A stretch of DNA of 64,000 nucleotides, taken from Halolamina pelagica. GTDB taxonomy: Archaea; Halobacteriota; Halobacteria; Halobacteriales; Haloferacaceae. Of the stretch, positions 32,718 to 41,465 are shown in pieces (the stretch's first letter is position 1; the number at the start of each line of letters is the position of its first letter). The notes beneath the pieces are model-generated. The model was not told the origin of the DNA and did no database searches. It saw only the letters and a list, made by a program, of their open reading frames with translations. The position numbers and the translations under genes were made by a program. The DNA is taken from NCBI RefSeq assembly GCF_900115675.1, contig NZ_FOXI01000013.1, forward strand, positions 1 through 64,000. Reading direction: 5' to 3'.

Positions 32718-33257
32718 CTACCCGGAGGCCTGTTCGTTGTCGGCACCCATCCGTTGTTGACGAGCACGTTCGTAGCGCTCACGCTCTTCACGGGCAGTCG
32801 CCCAGTCCGAGAGGTCGCTGTATACGTCGTCGATGGTCCGCTCGTCGCTCTCCTCCGCGGCGGCGACGGCGTCGACTGCGGCCGGTGACGTAGCGTCGTA
32901 CCGGTCCTGGTACTCGCTGATTCGTGATGTCAGCTCACGAACGCGGTCCTGCAGTTCCGCAACGGACTGCTCGGCAGCGAGTTGGTTGATACGTCGCCAC
33001 TCGAAGTAGGCGTCGTTCCGTTCGTAGGTGGCCGGGTGCCCATCGTACTGGGTGACGATCCCCAACTGCTCAAACCAGTCGAGGTACTTTCGGGCGGTCT
33101 TTGGGTCACACTCGACAGCGCCGGCGATCGAACTGGCCGTTGTCGGCTCCCGCGTCTGAAGGATGGTGCCGTAGATGCGTTGTTCGACATCGTCGCCGGC
33201 AAACGCATCCTCAAACGGCGGCGGGCCGTCCGCGGCGTCTGGTTTGGACATACGCAT
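32718..33257 (-). CDS. Winged-helix transcriptional regulator, module 2
   Basis: About 179 residues from ATG 33257 (ATG 33251 is equally possible; a TTG at 33266 is less so). The HTH segment TTASSIAGAVECDPKTARKY with wing (YDGHPATYERNDAYFEWRR) is followed by a coiled coil (VAELQDRVRELTSRISEYQD) and RYDATSP, which matches RYDVVSP of module 1. It is a paralogue of 15139-15651 but diverged. It probably represses its own two-gene operon through a site like the one at 33291-33304. Confidence 0.75.
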   Translation of the reverse strand: MRMSKPDAADGPPPFEDAFAGDDVEQRIYGTILQTREPTTASSIAGAVECDPKTARKYLDWFEQLGIVTQYDGHPATYERNDAYFEWRRINQLAAEQSVAELQDRVRELTSRISEYQDRYDATSPAAVDAVAAAEESDERTIDDVYSDLSDWATAREERERYERARQQRMGADNEQASG

Positions 33258-33290
33258 ATTTGGCAAGCTACGGATATAGTTCTTGTGTCA

Positions 33291-33304
33291 AGGAATAGTT
33301 TCCT
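33291..33304. promoter_or_regulatory. Candidate operator AGGAATAGTTTCCT of module 2
   Basis: A near-palindrome with AGGAA / TTTCCT arms, 34 bases upstream of the start. It contains ATAGTTTCCT, whose complement occurs upstream of module 1 (15690-15699). Confidence 0.45.
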
Positions 33305-33474
33305 AGTCTAGGGAGCTCCATGTGTCGGTTTAGGGTGTGGTGAAACTGGCGGCAGATTTACCCTTTAACCACGGGCTCGGTGAGTTCGATAATCTGGATA
33401 CTTTGCCCGCCACCTCGTTGGCCTGTGAGAATCACTCGTCGTCAGCGATTCGGTGGGAGTAGACACTCTCCAGG

Positions 33475-33492
33475 TAGTGTGCTGGCACACTA
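33475..33492. promoter_or_regulatory. Palindromic operator TAGTGTGC-TG-GCACACTA
   Basis: A perfect inverted repeat with 8-base arms, 31 bases upstream of the AbrB-type antitoxin start. Antitoxins of this class repress their operon by binding such palindromes. Confidence 0.6.
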
Positions 33493-33523
33493 GACTTTTG
33501 ACGCGGGAGCCCCAGGTTCAGGT

Positions 33524-33772
33524 ATGAGCAGTAAGCGGATTGACGCCGAAAGCAAGGTTTCGGGAAATCAGGCGAACATCCCGGCCCAGATACGGCGGGA
33601 GCTCGATATCGACGACGGCGACCACTTACGGTGGCACTTGGAGAACGGGACAGTCCGGGTGGAAGTTGTCCAGCAAGAGACTGGTACATTCGCGGAGTTC
33701 GACGGCTATGGTGGAGAGGAAGATACTGACGTAACGACGGACCACGACGACTGGGGCGTCGACGCCGAGTAG
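33524..33772 (+). CDS. vapB: AbrB/MazE-type antitoxin
   Basis: 82 residues. The N-terminal swapped-hairpin domain (SKVSGNQANIPAQIRRELDI, DDGDHLRWHLENGTVRVEVV) is a SpoVT/AbrB DNA-binding fold. The acidic C-terminal tail (about residues 52-82) is suited to wrapping the toxin. It ends directly against the toxin start (TAG then ATG). It neutralises the PIN RNase encoded downstream and likely autorepresses through the palindrome at 33475-33492. Confidence 0.85.
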   Translation: MSSKRIDAESKVSGNQANIPAQIRRELDIDDGDHLRWHLENGTVRVEVVQQETGTFAEFDGYGGEEDTDVTTDHDDWGVDAE

Positions 33773-34207
33773 ATGCCGCGAGCGCTTCTCGATACCAGTG
33801 TGCTGTTCGCGGCGGCGTATCAACGTGACAGCGCTCATGCAGACGCAATGCCGATTCTACGAGGCGTCGACGACGGGTCGCTTCCAGAGGCCGTCGTGTT
33901 GGATTACGTGCTTGCAGAAACGCTGAACGGGCTGACGACGCATGCAGGTCACGATGCAGCCGTCGATCTTCTCGACAGGATCGAGGAAAATGCCCGATTC
34001 CACATCGATTCCCTTCGGTCCGATGCGATGGTCACAGGGAAGGCGCTGTTCAGGCAGCACGCGTCGCTATCCTTTGTCGATGCCTGTCTCGTTGCGTACA
34101 TGCAGAGTGAGGGACTAGGGTATCTCTACGCGTTCGACGACGACTTCGACACCATCGGGGACGTGTATCGGCTCGACACGGCGACGGACCCGTATGAGCC
34201 GGAGTGA
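33773..34207 (+). CDS. vapC: PIN-domain ribonuclease toxin
   Basis: 144 residues. The PIN active-site acids are visible: D7 (LLDTSVLF), E49 (VLAETLNGL), D103 (SFVDACLVA) and the late pair around D122-D126 (FDDDFDTI). These bind Mg2+/Mn2+ and cleave specific RNA, commonly initiator tRNA or rRNA in the VapC family. It is coupled to the preceding antitoxin without a gap. A third small frame overlaps its stop by GTGA. Confidence 0.9.
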   Translation: MPRALLDTSVLFAAAYQRDSAHADAMPILRGVDDGSLPEAVVLDYVLAETLNGLTTHAGHDAAVDLLDRIEENARFHIDSLRSDAMVTGKALFRQHASLSFVDACLVAYMQSEGLGYLYAFDDDFDTIGDVYRLDTATDPYEPE

Positions 34208-34399
34208 CCCCTCGTCAAGTGAGAACGGCCTACGCGATTTGGGGACTACTCTCCCTAATCGCTGCGAGTGTTTCCTTTACCCTCGGTTTTTCTCCTCTCT
34301 CGTCTCGACGTCGTCGATCTCGTCGACTCCCCCTTCTCGCAAAAGCTTCGACTCGTCAGCATTCACGTGCTATTCCGACGGCTATTTTCACGTAAATAA
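34204..34399 (+). pseudogene. Small membrane-type gene after vapC, frameshifted at a T-run
   Basis: From GTG 34204 (GTGA overlap with vapC) the frame gives VRTAYAIWGLLSLIAASVSF, TLGF, a membrane helix. At the run GGTTTTTCTCC the frame becomes arginine-rich, while the shifted frame reads LLSRLDVVDLVDSPFSQKLR, LVSIHVLFRRLFSRK and stops at 34397-34399. A one-base slip at the T-run would join both parts into a ~64-residue protein. It may be a mutation or phase variation; the latter is only speculation. Confidence 0.45.
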
Positions 34400-34422
34400 T
34401 TCCACAGGGTGATGGTTCAAAG

Positions 34423-34686
34423 CTAGATACGTTTCCCGCCGACGAAGTAGGCACGCCATCGGGAATCTTCGAATGTAACCTTCACGTTCCACTGCTTTGC
34501 CGACCTCGACTCGTAGATGATCGTTATGTCGGCATTGACGGTCTCGTCCGGAGAGGTCGATCGATCAGGTACCGAATAGATCCCTTCGACCCAGGCGATT
34601 CCGGGCTGATCTTTGTCAGGAGTAAGATCCACGACTGCCTCCCGAGGCGATTCTCCGGTCCCGACCCACTCATTTTCGTCGTCGTT
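34423..34686 (-). CDS. Hypothetical protein
   Basis: 87 residues from ATG 34686 (MNDDENEWVGTGE). Soluble and beta-rich (GIAWVEGIYSV, NADITIIYES, WNVKVTFEDSRWRAYFVGG). No family is recognised. It lies convergent/divergent between the VapBC locus and the giant secreted protein gene. Confidence 0.5.
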   Translation of the reverse strand, partial: NDDENEWVGTGESPREAVVDLTPDKDQPGIAWVEGIYSVPDRSTSPDETVNADITIIYESRSAKQWNVKVTFEDSRWRAYFVGGKRI

Positions 34687-34833
34687 CATCCACTTGATCA
34701 CCCGGGCGCCTCCGATGGGGAATACATCTATCAGCCAAAATATGGCACGCTCTCAGTTAGAACGAGAAGCCAGCGATCATCCTGTCGCACACCTGGCAAA
34801 GACTATTATAGTTACATTTGATAATAAATCGTC

Positions 34834-37800
34834 ATGGGTAGACCCGGGTCATTTGGAAACATCGCGTTACCGGTGGTGCTCTCAGTCTTGTTGGTCCTGG
34901 CGCCGATGACCGCGTTTGTCACGCCAGGCAGCGCGGCCCCAGCGACCGATACAGCACCGTCGCTCTACGTGGCTTCCGACAGCGATGCTGTCCAAGACCA
35001 GAGTGGAGGGTCGGACATCCTCGGTGCTGTCGTAGACACGGTTGATGCAGCGGCTTCGATGCAGGCCAACGAAGCCCCCGTAATCGAAGATACGGACCCG
35101 GAGGACACGATGCGAACCGAATCAGGTGTCTGGTCGGATGAATTCTATGTCGATGCCACTGATCCAGACGGCGACGAGCTGACCTACACCTGGAATTGGT
35201 GGGATGGCGACGAACTGCTCGGAAGCTGGGAAAACGACGAGCGTAACGACTTCAAATGGGATCAGCCGGGCACGTATACGATCGAAGTTGTCGTAAGTGA
35301 CGGCCAGGCGAGTACGAGCTACCAGTGGATGTTCATCATCGAAGAGGCCGACACCACGGACTCCTTCGAACTTGACCTCAACACGGACGGTGAGGGAATC
35401 GTCGAAGCGAACCCGCCAGGCACCATTGGTGATTCGTTCAGTGAAACCTACGAGTCAGGTGACACCGTCCAGTTGACCGCCGACGCCGATGCGAACTACG
35501 AATTCACTGGCTGGGAGGGTGACGTCGAGAGCCACCAACGTGACGACAAGTCTATCGAAGTCACGATGGATCAGGCCAAGGACATCACCGCGACGTTCGA
35601 ACAAGCCGATAACGAAGCCCCAATCATCGAATGGGCCAGTCCGGACCACACGGTCAGGACCGATGTCGGCGAGTGGTCAGAGTACTTCGAAGTGCAGGCG
35701 AACGACCCCGATGGAGACGATAGCGACCTCACCTACACCTGGAAGTGGTGGGATGATGACGAGCTCCTTGGCTCGTGGGAGGATGACGAACGTAACGACT
35801 TCAAATGGGACGAGCCGGGCGAGTACACGATCGAGGTCATCGTCAGTGATGGTGAGGATACGACCAGCTATTCCTGGGAGTTCATCATCGAATCGGGCAC
35901 GACCACCTACGAGCTTGACGTTGAGAGCGATGGTGGCGGTGACGTCGATATCGACCCGCCAGGCCGCACTGACGATGCTTTCCAGGCGGACTACGAGGAA
36001 GGCACAGAGATAGAACTCACGGCAGACGCTGATACTGGCTACGAATTCGCCGGGTGGGAGGGTGATCTCGCGAGTGACAAACGCAACGAACGGTCCATCG
36101 AGGTCACGATGGACCGGGCCAGGGACCTCACTGCAACCTTCGAGCGGGCTGCAAACGAGGCCCCAGAGATCATCGATGTTAGTCCCCGTGGAACCGTCAC
36201 AACGGCCGCTGGTGAGTGGTCCGAAGTGTTCGAAGTGGATGTAACGGACCCTGACGGGGACGATTCCGACCTCACCTACACCTGGAAGTGGTGGGATGAT
36301 GATGAACTCGTCGCGACGTTCAAGGACAGCGGCGCCGATAACGATTTTAAGTGGGATGAAGAGGGCGACTACCGAATTGAGGTTGTCGTTAGTGATGGTG
36401 AGGACTCGGTGAGTCACTCCTGGGAGTTCATCATCGAGGCCGACACCACGACATACGACCTCGAAGTCGACACCGACGGCAGTGGCGATGGCGAGGTGGC
36501 ACTGGCCCCGCCCGGGACGACTGTCGAGAACTACGAGTCGGCATTCGAAAGCGGAACCGTAATCGAGCTGACGGCCAGGTCTGGTGAGGAATCGAAGTTC
36601 ACTGGCTGGGACGGTGACCTGGCGAGCTACAAGCGGGACGAACGGTCCATCGAGGTCACGATGGATCAGGCCAGGGACCTCACCGCGACCTTCGAGCAGG
36701 CCACCAACCAGGCACCTGTAATCGAGGCCATCGACCCAGAGGGGACTATGCGGACCGAGCTAGGTGTCTGGTCCGAGCCTTTCGAAGTACACGCGACCGA
36801 TCCCGATGGTGACGATAGCGACTTGACGTACACCTGGAAGTGGTGGGACGGCGACGAACTCATCGCATCCTGGGATGACGACGCAACGATGGATTTCAAG
36901 TGGGATGAAGAGGGCGAATACAGGATCCAAGTCGTCGTCAGCGACGGGGAGCATTTGACAAGTCACTCCTGGGAGTTCATCATCGGCACGCCTGGGGACA
37001 ATACAGGGCCCCCACTCGAGGTAGCTACAGTAGATTTGAATGGCGACTCGTTCGTCGCAGGGCAGCAGGCAACGGGTTCGGTGACCCTGGAGACGGCTGG
37101 TGAGCAGTCCCGCGAGGTCGCGCTTGGAGTTCAGGCCGTCGGTCCCAACGGCGATACATATGCGGTCGACCTCCGCGATGGGCCAGATGTGTTGGTGCCC
37201 GGTGAGGGCCCGACCATTGTCGACGTCATGTTGCCGGTCAGGGACGGCTATCCGACGGGGGAGTACGATCTTCGTATCACGGTCTGGCCAGCTGACAGTC
37301 CGCAGACCGCGGAGACACGACTCCTGCGGACCACTCGAGAGGCGGCCTTTGACGTCGTTCCGCCCAAATCCGAGCGAGCGGCCGTCTCGATTGGTGACCT
37401 CGATCGGGACAGGTACCTCTTTGACGAAACCGTGGACATGACCGCGACCGTCGAGAACACAGGGAATTCCGAACGGACGTTCGATGTGTCACTGTTCCTC
37501 AGACGCCCGGACGGGACGCGTCTGGACGTCGGCGAAAAGCGGGGTGTGACAATCACTCCTGGCCGAGATCGTGAGCTGGACTTCCAGCATCAGTTCGGAG
37601 ACAACGGGCTTGCCGGTGAATACGATATCGTCGTGGAGGTATCTGAAGCCGGTGACGAGATCACCAGTATGACCGACCGTAAAGCCTTCGACCTGGTTGG
37701 TGGTGATGCCGCCGACGTAACGATTGACTACGTCTATCTGGGTGGGGCTCTAGTGAGCCCAGAGGACCACGTTTCCCCCGTGATTGGTGTCTCGACTGGA

Positions 37801-39636
37801 GAACTCGGACGAGAGCTTGTAGTCGAGTACACGCTTCGGGGGCCGGATGGGGAGATATACACTCCCCGCGAGAACACTCGGAGCATCGAGCTCGGTGAGT
37901 TCGGCCACGAGCAGTTGCGGCCGGAGATCCGCATTACCGATCAGTATCCGGATGGCCAGTACGATCTCATAGTCACAGTGAAAGCCAGCGAGGACAGCAG
38001 CCAGGTGTTGGCCCGCCAGGTGAAAGAGAGCGGAATCGAGGTTGACGGCAACAGTGACGCCTCAATTTCACTGGCCCCCCAGGGTGAGTTCTCTGCCGAA
38101 GTCACACTCTTCAGAGACGGTGACCGCATCGGTCTGGATTACATCACCGATGGCGATTCGATCACGTTCGATGGGCTTGCTGCCGGCAGTTACACCGTCG
38201 AGTATGCGATGTACTTCCCTGGCGGAAAAGACACGGTTCGTCGCTCCATCCAGCTTTCGGATGGCCAGGCCAGGGTCCTTGAACTGGATCCTGAGAAGGC
38301 CTCGGCGTCCGGCTTCGTTGAGATCGACGGGACACGGCTGAATTACGGTACCGTCGTTATCAGCGGCGAGCCTGCCGACACTGATAGCAATGGGAACTTC
38401 CAGACCGGGCCATCCCTCTCCCCAGGCTACCATACCTTGTTGGTCAAGTACGACGGCCGTACGATTTACCGGGAGGGCGTCGAGATCGAACCTGGCCAAA
38501 ACCGGATCGACGTCACCATCGACTATGTCGATCCCCATCCCGATGACGAATTCGACGGGGAGGAACTGATGCTGGGCTTTTGGTGTGGCGAACTCTGCTA
38601 TGCGAGTGGTGATTCCGGCCATACGAACGCCGAATACATGCTTGGCTGGATGCTCGGCGCGGTGAACCCGGCCTTCGACGTCCGTGATGGCCTGGCCTCT
38701 GCTGGGAAGGGGGATGCCGTCGGTGTTGGCCTCTCGATCATTGGCCTGGCACCGTACGCCGGGGACATCTCCTCAATTGGCGGCCGGCTTGCGCGTGTCA
38801 TTCCCGACTTGCCGTCCAGTCAGGCGTTCCGGCTCAAGGAGATGGTCCGCAAGTCCTCGATTAACAAGAAGGACGAACTGCTGGACTATCTCAACCAGCA
38901 CACCTCTGCTAAGAATACGCTCAAAGAGAGCTTCGGGCTCAGCGGTGACTTCACCAAGCGGCTGAGTGACAGCAGAGCCAGGAAGCTCCGTTTTGCAGCC
39001 GGGCGGATGAAAGCCGCCGGCTACGACAGCGAGGATGTCGCGCGGTTCATCCGGCGCAATGGGGAGAGTGGCAATCTCCAGAAGGTTGACGAGTTCTCCC
39101 ATGCTGTCTATCAGTATGAGAAGGCGACCGATACCGTCCCGAAAACGCATGGAGAGATGCTCGAAGCGATCTGGTTCAACCGGGTTCGGAAGGCAGAGGG
39201 GGCAGACATCGCCCGGAAAACCACCCAGGGCGGGCAACTCACAGCGGGCAAAACCTACGTGGCTACCGGTGTCGAGCTTCGGGCTGGCGGTGAACTCGAC
39301 GTGGTTGTCTTCACCGTTGACGAAGCTGGCAACCCCACAGTGACGAAAGCTTATGAGGTGACTCGTGGGTCGGTCAGCAACAAGCCGACCAACCAGCTCG
39401 TTCGGAACCTCGGGCGCGGTGCCGATGCGGGCAGTGATAGCCACCATTACCTGGACAGTGATGCCTTTGCTCGCCAGGCAACGGCCCAACAGGATGGTGG
39501 GTACGTCGGGTTTGCTGACGACGTCGACATCAACATTGCCGACAGCCGGACACCGACGGCAGGCGCACAGTTGTACGACGATGCCGAGTTCGCGCGCATG
39601 AGCGATGATCTGGGGCTGGTAAAGGATGACCCGTAG
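34834..39636 (+). CDS. Giant secreted polymorphic-toxin-like protein
   Basis: 1600 residues. A Sec-type signal peptide (about 1-35) is followed by four PKD-like units (~79-170, 260-350, 436-527, 616-708; each with DPDGD, LTYTW.WWD, FKWD, VVSDG) alternating with three InlB-type beta repeats (GYEFxGWEGDLxS, TMDxAxDLTATFE). Then come Ig-like domains (~720-1250), a hydrophobic segment (~1268-1312, VGLSIIGLAPYAGDISSIGG) like the pre-toxin linkers of bacterial polymorphic toxins, and a C-terminal domain (~1440-1600). There GGELDVVVFTVDEAG and KAYEVT resemble the core of restriction-nuclease folds. A lipoprotein gene overlaps its end. A cell-surface toxin delivered to neighbours is a reasoned inference. 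Confidence 0.7.
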   Translation: MGRPGSFGNIALPVVLSVLLVLAPMTAFVTPGSAAPATDTAPSLYVASDSDAVQDQSGGSDILGAVVDTVDAAASMQANEAPVIEDTDPEDTMRTESGVWSDEFYVDATDPDGDELTYTWNWWDGDELLGSWENDERNDFKWDQPGTYTIEVVVSDGQASTSYQWMFIIEEADTTDSFELDLNTDGEGIVEANPPGTIGDSFSETYESGDTVQLTADADANYEFTGWEGDVESHQRDDKSIEVTMDQAKDITATFEQADNEAPIIEWASPDHTVRTDVGEWSEYFEVQANDPDGDDSDLTYTWKWWDDDELLGSWEDDERNDFKWDEPGEYTIEVIVSDGEDTTSYSWEFIIESGTTTYELDVESDGGGDVDIDPPGRTDDAFQADYEEGTEIELTADADTGYEFAGWEGDLASDKRNERSIEVTMDRARDLTATFERAANEAPEIIDVSPRGTVTTAAGEWSEVFEVDVTDPDGDDSDLTYTWKWWDDDELVATFKDSGADNDFKWDEEGDYRIEVVVSDGEDSVSHSWEFIIEADTTTYDLEVDTDGSGDGEVALAPPGTTVENYESAFESGTVIELTARSGEESKFTGWDGDLASYKRDERSIEVTMDQARDLTATFEQATNQAPVIEAIDPEGTMRTELGVWSEPFEVHATDPDGDDSDLTYTWKWWDGDELIASWDDDATMDFKWDEEGEYRIQVVVSDGEHLTSHSWEFIIGTPGDNTGPPLEVATVDLNGDSFVAGQQATGSVTLETAGEQSREVALGVQAVGPNGDTYAVDLRDGPDVLVPGEGPTIVDVMLPVRDGYPTGEYDLRITVWPADSPQTAETRLLRTTREAAFDVVPPKSERAAVSIGDLDRDRYLFDETVDMTATVENTGNSERTFDVSLFLRRPDGTRLDVGEKRGVTITPGRDRELDFQHQFGDNGLAGEYDIVVEVSEAGDEITSMTDRKAFDLVGGDAADVTIDYVYLGGALVSPEDHVSPVIGVSTGELGRELVVEYTLRGPDGEIYTPRENTRSIELGEFGHEQLRPEIRITDQYPDGQYDLIVTVKASEDSSQVLARQVKESGIEVDGNSDASISLAPQGEFSAEVTLFRDGDRIGLDYITDGDSITFDGLAAGSYTVEYAMYFPGGKDTVRRSIQLSDGQARVLELDPEKASASGFVEIDGTRLNYGTVVISGEPADTDSNGNFQTGPSLSPGYHTLLVKYDGRTIYREGVEIEPGQNRIDVTIDYVDPHPDDEFDGEELMLGFWCGELCYASGDSGHTNAEYMLGWMLGAVNPAFDVRDGLASAGKGDAVGVGLSIIGLAPYAGDISSIGGRLARVIPDLPSSQAFRLKEMVRKSSINKKDELLDYLNQHTSAKNTLKESFGLSGDFTKRLSDSRARKLRFAAGRMKAAGYDSEDVARFIRRNGESGNLQKVDEFSHAVYQYEKATDTVPKTHGEMLEAIWFNRVRKAEGADIARKTTQGGQLTAGKTYVATGVELRAGGELDVVVFTVDEAGNPTVTKAYEVTRGSVSNKPTNQLVRNLGRGADAGSDSHHYLDSDAFARQATAQQDGGYVGFADDVDINIADSRTPTAGAQLYDDAEFARMSDDLGLVKDDP

Positions 39637-40291
39637 GCAGCTTCTCGCCGTCTTGGCACTCGCCCTCCTGGTGTCGCTGGCCGGCTGTAGCTCCGTCTTG
39701 GGCGGTCAGACACCCACTGACCAGCCCCCTGTCGAAACTGCGACAGACGGTGTGAACCCCACTGCATCGGAACCCAGCCAGACCCAAAGTGAAACGGCCG
39801 ACAACAACAGCGGGAGTGTCTCCGAGTCAGCTAGATTCCCAGAGTCGTTCAGCCCGTCGTCGTCTCTTCCGTATTCCTCGGACTTGCCGGTCGATGGCTA
39901 TCTCCGCATCGACGAAACACAAGGCTCCGGCCTCCCAAAGACGAGCAGTCGGACGTTCGAACGGACTGATAGCGCAACAGAACCAGGGCCGACTGCGCTT
40001 CGGGCCGCAATCACTATCCACGAGTCCACCGACACCGCTTCGGCTTGGGTTACAGATCGCACTGACGCACTTCGCTCGAATGGGTCGAAGATCACTCGCC
40101 ATTCGATTTCTGGTGAGTCAGTAACGATGGCAACCGGGATGACGGGCGACTCGATGGAGACAGTTGTCCTGAGCCGTATTGGAAATGCCGTCGTAATCAT
40201 CCACGCCGAAAGCCCGAAGTCGGCTTTCGAGGAGTTCTGCCAAGAGACGCTGCGTGTTGTCCTCACGAAGCTCCAAGCCTACGACGGGTAG
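39626..40291 (+). CDS. Lipoprotein, candidate immunity or partner protein
   Basis: 221 residues, beginning MTRRQLLAVLALALLVSLAG with the lipobox LAGC (lipidated Cys at about 22), followed by a Thr/Ser/Pro-rich tether and a folded domain (~75-221, e.g. ITIHESTDTASAWVTDRTDA, MVVL-like METVVLSRIGNAVVIIHAE). The gene overlaps the giant protein by 11 bases, so the two are translated together. In polymorphic toxin systems a small gene directly after the toxin encodes immunity, sometimes a lipoprotein. Sequence alone does not prove this. Confidence 0.7.
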   Translation: MTRRQLLAVLALALLVSLAGCSSVLGGQTPTDQPPVETATDGVNPTASEPSQTQSETADNNSGSVSESARFPESFSPSSSLPYSSDLPVDGYLRIDETQGSGLPKTSSRTFERTDSATEPGPTALRAAITIHESTDTASAWVTDRTDALRSNGSKITRHSISGESVTMATGMTGDSMETVVLSRIGNAVVIIHAESPKSAFEEFCQETLRVVLTKLQAYDG

Positions 40292-40447
40292 TCACCCATC
40301 AGACCCGCTGTGATTGGCACCGCTGGCTGGCCCGCCCGGCGTCATCCTCGCTGGTATAACGCAGTCACGCCCTGTGTGATCGGTTGTATCTACCGCCGCA
40401 GCAGTCGGTGCTCTATCAGGCAAGTAACTAGTCGCAGCCTGCTGTGA

Positions 40448-40687
40448 CTACCAGTTCTCACCGAGGAGTTTCATCATACACCCTGTTGGTGTCGAACCTG
40501 GAACTGACGAATCGACGCCACCGTCAGTAATCGGTGTCTCCATCGTCGCTTCAGTTGGTGATGATTGGCTCCTCTTCGAGCTCCGCTTGAGGAGATGGCG
40601 CCGCTGGGCCGTTTCGGCACTGACCAACTGCTTGAGCGGGTCGAACTCGAGGTGGTCGTCGTAGTACTTCGTCGCGACCAGGCTCAC
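40448..40687 (-). pseudogene. Decayed copy of the RHH antitoxin
   Basis: It starts SLVATKYYDDHLEFDPLKQL, VSAETAQRRHLLK, closely similar to ELVATKYYDDLLEFKTVKRL of the intact antitoxin at 42008-42370. The DNA-binding N-terminal half is missing and the C-terminus diverges. It is the remnant of a duplicated toxin-antitoxin module. Confidence 0.6.
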
Positions 40688-40723
40688 GTAGTTGATACCC
40701 TCCGAACCGTTCGATCACACTGT

Positions 40724-41113
40724 TTACGACGAAATGTAGTCGGTCACCTGACCCGCCACATCCTTGGTGCGGTCGTCGACGAGTGCGGTCAAGTAGTGTT
40801 CGACGTCAGCCGCACTGTTGCGGGTCCCGAGCGACCACGGGAGCGCATGACTTCGCTCCCCGAGTGGCTCGCCCTCATAGTCGTCGTCCCGGAGCGTGAG
40901 TGAGTCTTCGTGATAGGTCTTCGAGGAGAGCAGGATCGTGATGAGTTGCGTCCCGTGGGTCGAGAGTTGCGGGTCCTCAAGCACGAGTATCGGACGACCG
41001 TTCTCCGAAAGTGGATCACTCGCCCAAACGATATCGCCGCGTTCCAGTCCTCGAAGTCCGTCACTGCACGTCCTCCATCTCCTCGGTCTGGAGCTCCTCA
41101 AGGCGTTCTTCAC
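40724..41113 (-). CDS. PemK/MazF-type toxin, 5-prime end unclear
   Basis: Conserved sequence runs from LERGDIVWASDPLSENGRPI, VLED to LTALVDDRTKDVAGQVTDYI (about 110 residues), a MazF/PemK endoribonuclease fold with the typical RGDIVW N-terminus and GRPxLVL strand. No ATG, GTG or TTG lies in frame near the expected start; the frame is open to ATG 41113 but adds an arginine-rich stretch. A GTG at 41062-41064, overlapping the upstream regulator stop, would start VTD in the neighbouring frame, so a one-base insertion near 41055 is likely. The gene may be damaged. Confidence 0.7.
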   Translation of the reverse strand: MKNALRSSRPRRWRTCSDGLRGLERGDIVWASDPLSENGRPILVLEDPQLSTHGTQLITILLSSKTYHEDSLTLRDDDYEGEPLGERSHALPWSLGTRNSAADVEHYLTALVDDRTKDVAGQVTDYISS

Positions 41114-41420
41114 CGTACTGGTCGGCTGCCGCCTCGTGGTGTCGGTGGAGTCGATAGGCAGACTGGAGTCGCTCCTCGTCGTCCGTGATCGCCCAGTACG
41201 GTCGCTTGTGCCGCACGAGTCCGCGTTCCTTCAGGCGCGAGAGAATCGCACTAACAGCGTCCGTCTCTAGGCTGAGTCGCTCGGCGATTGTCGCCGCCTT
41301 CCACGCACGATCATCGTGCTCGTCGAGGAACAGCACGATCCGCTCGGTATCATTTCGCTCCTCGAATTCGTCGGCGTCGGCATCCTCGAACTCGTCGATA
41401 TCGATGGTGCCGCTCGACAT
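41061..41420 (-). CDS. Winged-helix regulator/antitoxin paired with PemK
   Basis: 119 residues. An acidic N-terminus (DIDEFEDADADEFEERND) precedes an HTH of MarR-like type (AATIAERLSLETDAVSAILS, RLKERGLVRHKRPYWAITDD), and a helical C-terminus follows. The gene order upstream of a PemK/MazF toxin makes it the likely antitoxin and repressor. A perfect tandem TGTTGGAAC repeat (41428-41445) lies 7 bases upstream of its start as a candidate binding site. Confidence 0.75.
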   Translation of the reverse strand: MSSGTIDIDEFEDADADEFEERNDTERIVLFLDEHDDRAWKAATIAERLSLETDAVSAILSRLKERGLVRHKRPYWAITDDEERLQSAYRLHRHHEAAADQYGEERLEELQTEEMEDVQ

Positions 41421-41427
41421 AGACTAG

Positions 41428-41445
41428 TGTTGGAACTGTTGGAAC
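41428..41445. promoter_or_regulatory. Tandem direct repeat TGTTGGAAC x2
   Basis: Two perfect 9-base copies back to back (41428-41436, 41437-41445), immediately upstream of the regulator start at 41420. Probable operator of the regulator/PemK operon. Confidence 0.45.
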
Positions 41446-41465
41446 ATAGCTGTTTGGTGCATTTG

